Part shown: one piece after another, positions 4,206 to 7,366 of the stretch
How the letters are laid out: every line of letters begins with the position of its first letter
Position numbering within the stretch: the stretch's first letter is position 1
NCBI GenBank assembly: GCA_016212845.1
Contig: JACRDR010000420.1
Location: 1 to 7,366, forward strand
Reading direction: 5' to 3'
From: Elusimicrobiota bacterium
Lineage (GTDB): Bacteria > Elusimicrobiota > Elusimicrobia > UBA1565 > JACRDR01
DNA: 7,366 bases
Made by a program: the position numbers and the translations under genes
Notes under the pieces: model-generated
Databases searched by the model: none
What the model was told of the DNA's origin: nothing
What the model saw: only the letters and a program-made list of their open reading frames with translations

Positions 4206-5597
4206 CTAGGGCTCGTAGAAGATCGTGCGCACCAGCTCGCGCGCGCGGCCGCGGGAGTCTTGCGCCTGGATCTTGAAGGTGTTGCCGCCTTCCTTGAGCA
4301 GCACGTCGAGGCTGAAGTTGCCGCCCTCGTCGCGGCGGACGCGGCGATTGTTGATCGTGACGGCCAGCTCGAGGTCGGCGCGGCCCATGATGCGGTACTT
4401 CGGGATGCGCACGTAGTCCTCGTTCTCGGAGGGACGCACGATTTCGATGTTGCCCTTGAAGCGGTCCTCTTCGATCGGAAGCGCGTTGCCCTTGTCGCCG
4501 ACGTTGTACTGCCGCACATCGGAGAAGCGGCCCTGGGCGCCGAGCAGGTCGACGAGCGCCACTCGCACCCAGTAGCGGCCGGGCGGGATCATGCGCGAAA
4601 GGTCGATCTTCTCGTCGGCCTCGAACACCTTCTCGGCGGCGATTCGGGAGAAGTCGGGAGAACGCGAGACCTGGACCGCGTACGCCGCGACGGGCACGCC
4701 GATCGAGAGCTCCTTCACGTCGAAAGTGATCTCGTCCATGTCGCGGACCTTGCCCGCGGCGACCTTCCACTTCGGCACGCCGGCCCCCGCGCCGGTCGGG
4801 GCGCCGGCGGCGGCGAGAGCGCCCGGCGGGGCGAGCAGCTTCGCGCCGAAGACGTCGCCGCCGAGCATGCGGGCTTTGATTTCCGGGGTGTCGGGCAGCT
4901 TCACCGGCGCGGTCGGCGGACGGTCCGGCGCGACTTCGGTCGAGAAGCCGGCTTTCACGTCGAGAGTCTGGCCCGCGCCTTCGACGGCCGCGACGCCGGT
5001 GTAAACCTGGACCAAGGTGCTCAAGTCGTCGCGGACCTTCGCGGAGAACTTCGTGCCCTTCGTCTTGGGACGGATCTGGGCGGACGCGGTGACGACGCGA
5101 GACTGCGAGCCGTGAATCTCGCCGCGCAGGAGCTCGAGGTCGGCGTCCTTGTCCTTAGGCTTCAGGATCGCCATCGAGTTCTCGTCGATGGAGAGCGAGT
5201 CGCCGGTGACGAACTCGACGCGGGCGCGCGAGGCGGCCAGGGTCCGCACGCCGTCGTCCTTGAAGAGCTGCATCTTCTGCTTGGCGCCCTTCCAGTCGGC
5301 GGTCTCGCGCTTTCGGGTCTCGACGTCGTTGATCATCTCGACCATCGTCGCCGCCAGCATGTTCAGCTTGATCATCGAGACCGGGACCTTGAGCGACATC
5401 CCGGGCAGGGCGACCGTGGGGTCGGCGGACGGAAGCTTGTTGTACTTCAGGAGCTCGTTCCAGCGCGTCGGGTCTTTGAGATAGGTGTTGGCGATCGCCC
5501 ACATCGTGTCGCCGGGCTTTACCGTGATGGTCTGAAAGCGCTTGTCTTCGGCCGAGGCCGAAAGGGCGAGGAACGCGGCGGCGAGCAGCGCCTTCAT
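4206..5597 (-). CDS. Secreted LysM-FecR protein with Fn3/Ig-like C-terminus
   Basis: 463 residues from ATG to TAG. Residues 1-16 form a signal peptide, with likely cleavage after A-S-A. A LysM domain spans about 22-72 (V-K-P-G-D-T-M-W-A-I-A, D-P-T-R-W-N-E-L, L-P-G-M-S-L-K-V-P), so the protein should bind peptidoglycan. Residues about 77-117 look helical and charged. A FecR-type domain is at about 117-215 (G-V-R-T-L ... V-T-G-D-S-L-S-I ... L-R-G-E-I-H ... T-K-F-S-A-K-V). An Ala/Pro-rich linker follows (about 222-275), then an Fn3-like part (about 295-366, Y-A-V-Q-V-S-R-S-P-D-F and P-P-G-R-Y-W-V-R-V) and a last Ig-like domain (about 383-460) resembling glucodextranase domain B, with L-L-K-E-G-G-N-T-F-K-I-Q-A-Q-D. 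LysM plus FecR is a known combination in cell-surface proteins; here it is the periplasmic or outer-envelope member of a unit with the histidine kinase, whose stop codon its ATG overlaps. I infer an envelope scaffold or sensing protein, not an enzyme. Confidence 0.9.
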   Translation of the reverse strand: MKALLAAAFLALSASAEDKRFQTITVKPGDTMWAIANTYLKDPTRWNELLKYNKLPSADPTVALPGMSLKVPVSMIKLNMLAATMVEMINDVETRKRETADWKGAKQKMQLFKDDGVRTLAASRARVEFVTGDSLSIDENSMAILKPKDKDADLELLRGEIHGSQSRVVTASAQIRPKTKGTKFSAKVRDDLSTLVQVYTGVAAVEGAGQTLDVKAGFSTEVAPDRPPTAPVKLPDTPEIKARMLGGDVFGAKLLAPPGALAAAGAPTGAGAGVPKWKVAAGKVRDMDEITFDVKELSIGVPVAAYAVQVSRSPDFSRIAAEKVFEADEKIDLSRMIPPGRYWVRVALVDLLGAQGRFSDVRQYNVGDKGNALPIEEDRFKGNIEIVRPSENEDYVRIPKYRIMGRADLELAVTINNRRVRRDEGGNFSLDVLLKEGGNTFKIQAQDSRGRARELVRTIFYEP

Positions 5598-7366
5598 GCC
5601 AGCGCCTGCGCCCCCTTGCGCACGACCTTGCCGCCCTCGCCGGCGACGAGGTCCTTCGGGATCGTGACGTAGAACCGGGCGCCCTTGTTCACCTCGGACT
5701 CCACCCAGACGCGGCCGAGATGCCCGTCGACGATGTGGCGCACGATGGTCAGGCCGAGGCCCGTGCCGCCCTTCCGCTGGCCGGGCACCTGCTCGAACTT
5801 CTCGAAGATGCGGCCGATGTGCTCGGCGGGGATGCCCTCGCCGTCGTCTTCGACGCAGAATTTGATGTTCTCGGGCTCGTCCCAGAACTTGACCTTCACC
5901 TTGCCGTCCTCGGCGGCGAACTTGATCGCGTTGCCGATGAGGTTGGTGATGCAGCGCTCCATGAGGTCGGGGTCGGCGTTGATCGAGTACTCCTCGTCGG
6001 CCTCCAGCTCGAGCTTCACGCCGCGGCGCTGGGCGAGCGAGCCGAGGATGTCGATCGCGTGGCCCGCGACGCCGGCCAAGGACGACTCCTTCAAATGGAT
6101 CTCCATCTTTCCCGCCTCGAGCTTGGCGAGGTCGAGGATGTTGTTGACCATCGTCAGCAGGCGGGAGCAGGCCTTGCGGATCGACTCGACCATCGCCTGC
6201 TGCTGAGGGTTCATCACCCCGACCACGCCCTTGAGCAGGAACTCGGCGAAGCCGATCGCGGAACCCACGGGGTTGCGCAAGTCGTGCGTGATGGAGTGGA
6301 GGAACTCCTCCTTCATCTTGTCGAGCTGCTTCTCGATCGTGACGTCCCGGATCGCCACGACGACGCCGAGCGCCGTGCCCTTTTCCGGCAGAGTCAGCGG
6401 CAGGGCGGAAAGCCGGAGGATGCGGCGGTACTGCTCGCTGGAGAGGTCGATCTCCTTGAAGACGTTTTCCTGCGGAGTCTCGACGACCTGGAGCAGGGTT
6501 TCCTTCAGAGGCGAGGCGACGACCTCGTCGAGCTTCTTGCCCTCCAGGCTCTCGACCCCGGTGAGCGCGAGGAGCTCCTTGCCGCGGCGGTTCGCGAGCT
6601 GAATGCGTCCGTCGTGATCGAGCATCACGATGCCGTCGCCGATGGAGAACAAGATCGCGCCGGTCTTCGTCTGTTCGGCGAGCACGCGCTCGATCTGCAT
6701 CTCGGAGTACGTTTTCAGCTTAGCGACCATCACGTTGAAGGTGTCGCCCAGCTCCTGGAGCTCGTCGCGCGTGTCGAGCACGACCTTGTCGGGGAACTTG
6801 CCTTCCGCGACCTGCGAGGCCGCGCGCGTGAGGACGAGGAGCGGCCGCGTGAGCTGCCGCGCCATGAGCGCGGCGACCGCGAAGCCGACCGCGCCGAAGA
6901 GGATGAACACCATCGTCGCGGTGCGCCGCATCTGCCGCGCCGCCACATACGCCTCGGCCTTGGTCTGCTGGATGAGGACCGCGCCCTTGAGCTCCGGGAT
7001 CGGCGCGTAGGCGCCGACTTGCCACTCGCCCGCGCCGTCCTGATACTCGCTCGAGCCGATGGAGTGCGCGGCCAGCGCGGTCTTCACGATCGGCCAGCTG
7101 CCGAGGCTCTCGCGCAGCGCGGCCGGCAGGCGCTCCTGGGGATAAAGGAGCGGCTCACCCTTGAAGCCCACGACCATCGCGAAGCCCGTGCCGCCGACGC
7201 GCTCCTGCGCGACCGAATCCCAGAGGCCCTTGAGCTGGGCCGAGACGCGGAGGCAGATCATCGCGTTGAGCGGATAGTAGATGTCGAGCGCGGGCGGGCC
7301 GTCGCGCGGCGTCACCCGGACGGTGCGGCTCTGCGTCTTCACGAACTCCTGGAAGCCGGGGTCGTC
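5594..7366 (-). CDS. Sensor histidine kinase (dCache-HAMP-PAS-HisKA-HATPase), N-terminal partial
   Basis: Open from the right edge to TGA at 5596-5594, giving 590 visible residues. A GTG at 7342 could be read as a start, but the eight codons before it (D-D-P-G-F-Q-E-F) continue an extracellular sensor domain, so the gene is cut by the window. Numbering from the first visible codon: end of a dCache-like sensor (1-about 145, G-E-W-Q-V-G-A-Y-A-P-I), one transmembrane helix (150-168), HAMP (about 169-220), PAS (about 233-343), HisKA (about 350-416) with the phospho-accepting His361 in H-D-L-R-N-P (codon 6284-6286), and an ATPase domain with N box N-L-I-G-N-A-I-K-F (475-483), G1 D-D-G-E-G-I-P (507-513), F box F-E-K-F-E-Q (521-526) and G2 G-T-G-L-G-L (534-539). 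All catalytic parts look intact. It should sense an extracytoplasmic signal and phosphorylate a response regulator, which is not in view. The first transmembrane helix is presumably outside the window. Its stop overlaps the LysM start as ATGA, so the two are translationally coupled. Confidence 0.95.
   Translation of the reverse strand, partial: DDPGFQEFVKTQSRTVRVTPRDGPPALDIYYPLNAMICLRVSAQLKGLWDSVAQERVGGTGFAMVVGFKGEPLLYPQERLPAALRESLGSWPIVKTALAAHSIGSSEYQDGAGEWQVGAYAPIPELKGAVLIQQTKAEAYVAARQMRRTATMVFILFGAVGFAVAALMARQLTRPLLVLTRAASQVAEGKFPDKVVLDTRDELQELGDTFNVMVAKLKTYSEMQIERVLAEQTKTGAILFSIGDGIVMLDHDGRIQLANRRGKELLALTGVESLEGKKLDEVVASPLKETLLQVVETPQENVFKEIDLSSEQYRRILRLSALPLTLPEKGTALGVVVAIRDVTIEKQLDKMKEEFLHSITHDLRNPVGSAIGFAEFLLKGVVGVMNPQQQAMVESIRKACSRLLTMVNNILDLAKLEAGKMEIHLKESSLAGVAGHAIDILGSLAQRRGVKLELEADEEYSINADPDLMERCITNLIGNAIKFAAEDGKVKVKFWDEPENIKFCVEDDGEGIPAEHIGRIFEKFEQVPGQRKGGTGLGLTIVRHIVDGHLGRVWVESEVNKGARFYVTIPKDLVAGEGGKVVRKGAQALA

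Noticed and set aside
3604..4209. 201-codon + strand frame opposite the GT9 gene
   Set aside because: Antisense shadow without motifs; the minus frame matches GT9.
4202..4214. Inverted repeat GAGCC-TAG-GGCTC at the LysM stop codon as a terminator
   Set aside because: The stem is only five base pairs and no T-run follows on the minus strand, so it is unlikely to end transcription.
4260..5672. 470-codon open frame on the + strand opposite the LysM gene
   Set aside because: It is a high-GC shadow: composition is rich in Arg, Asp, Val and His, no domain is visible, and the minus-strand frame carries a signal peptide, LysM and FecR.

Overview
The window is GC-rich bacterial DNA, densely coded, with seven protein genes and no RNA gene, insertion sequence or CRISPR array that I can see. 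The lineage cannot be fixed from the sequence. The gene types fit a GC-rich, diderm-like environmental bacterium: a dCache/HAMP/PAS histidine kinase, a secreted LysM-FecR protein, a GT9-type glycosyltransferase relative, a TatD-associated radical SAM protein and cysteine-rich exported proteins. A high-GC Elusimicrobiota or a myxobacterium-like lineage is a guess only.

Left part, + strand (1-2076): two adjacent cysteine-rich genes. The first enters from the left edge and has three cysteine modules with an exact 35-residue period. The second has an N-terminal membrane signal or anchor, a cysteine-free first 292 residues, then 22 cysteines in the last 190. Both carry the same C-x7-C-x3-C-x(8-11)-C module, so they look like related partners in one operon. 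I recognise no described family for either, and this pair is the best candidate in the window for something undescribed.

Middle, + strand (2119-3263): a radical SAM protein of the TatD-associated type (without TatD in view), followed 14 bases later by a small membrane-anchored protein with a glycogen-binding-like E-set domain. An extended -10 promoter lies 9 bases before the radical SAM start codon, suggesting a near-leaderless transcript separate from the cysteine-rich pair.

Right part, - strand (7366 down to 3271): a sensor histidine kinase (N-terminus outside the window), overlapping by ATGA a secreted LysM-FecR-Ig-like protein, then a GT9-family protein that lacks the usual catalytic and donor-site residues and ends early, so it is probably a pseudo-glycosyltransferase. 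The kinase and LysM genes are translationally coupled and may be a cell-envelope sensing unit. The + and - gene sets converge at 3263/3271 with only seven bases between stop codons and no visible terminator.
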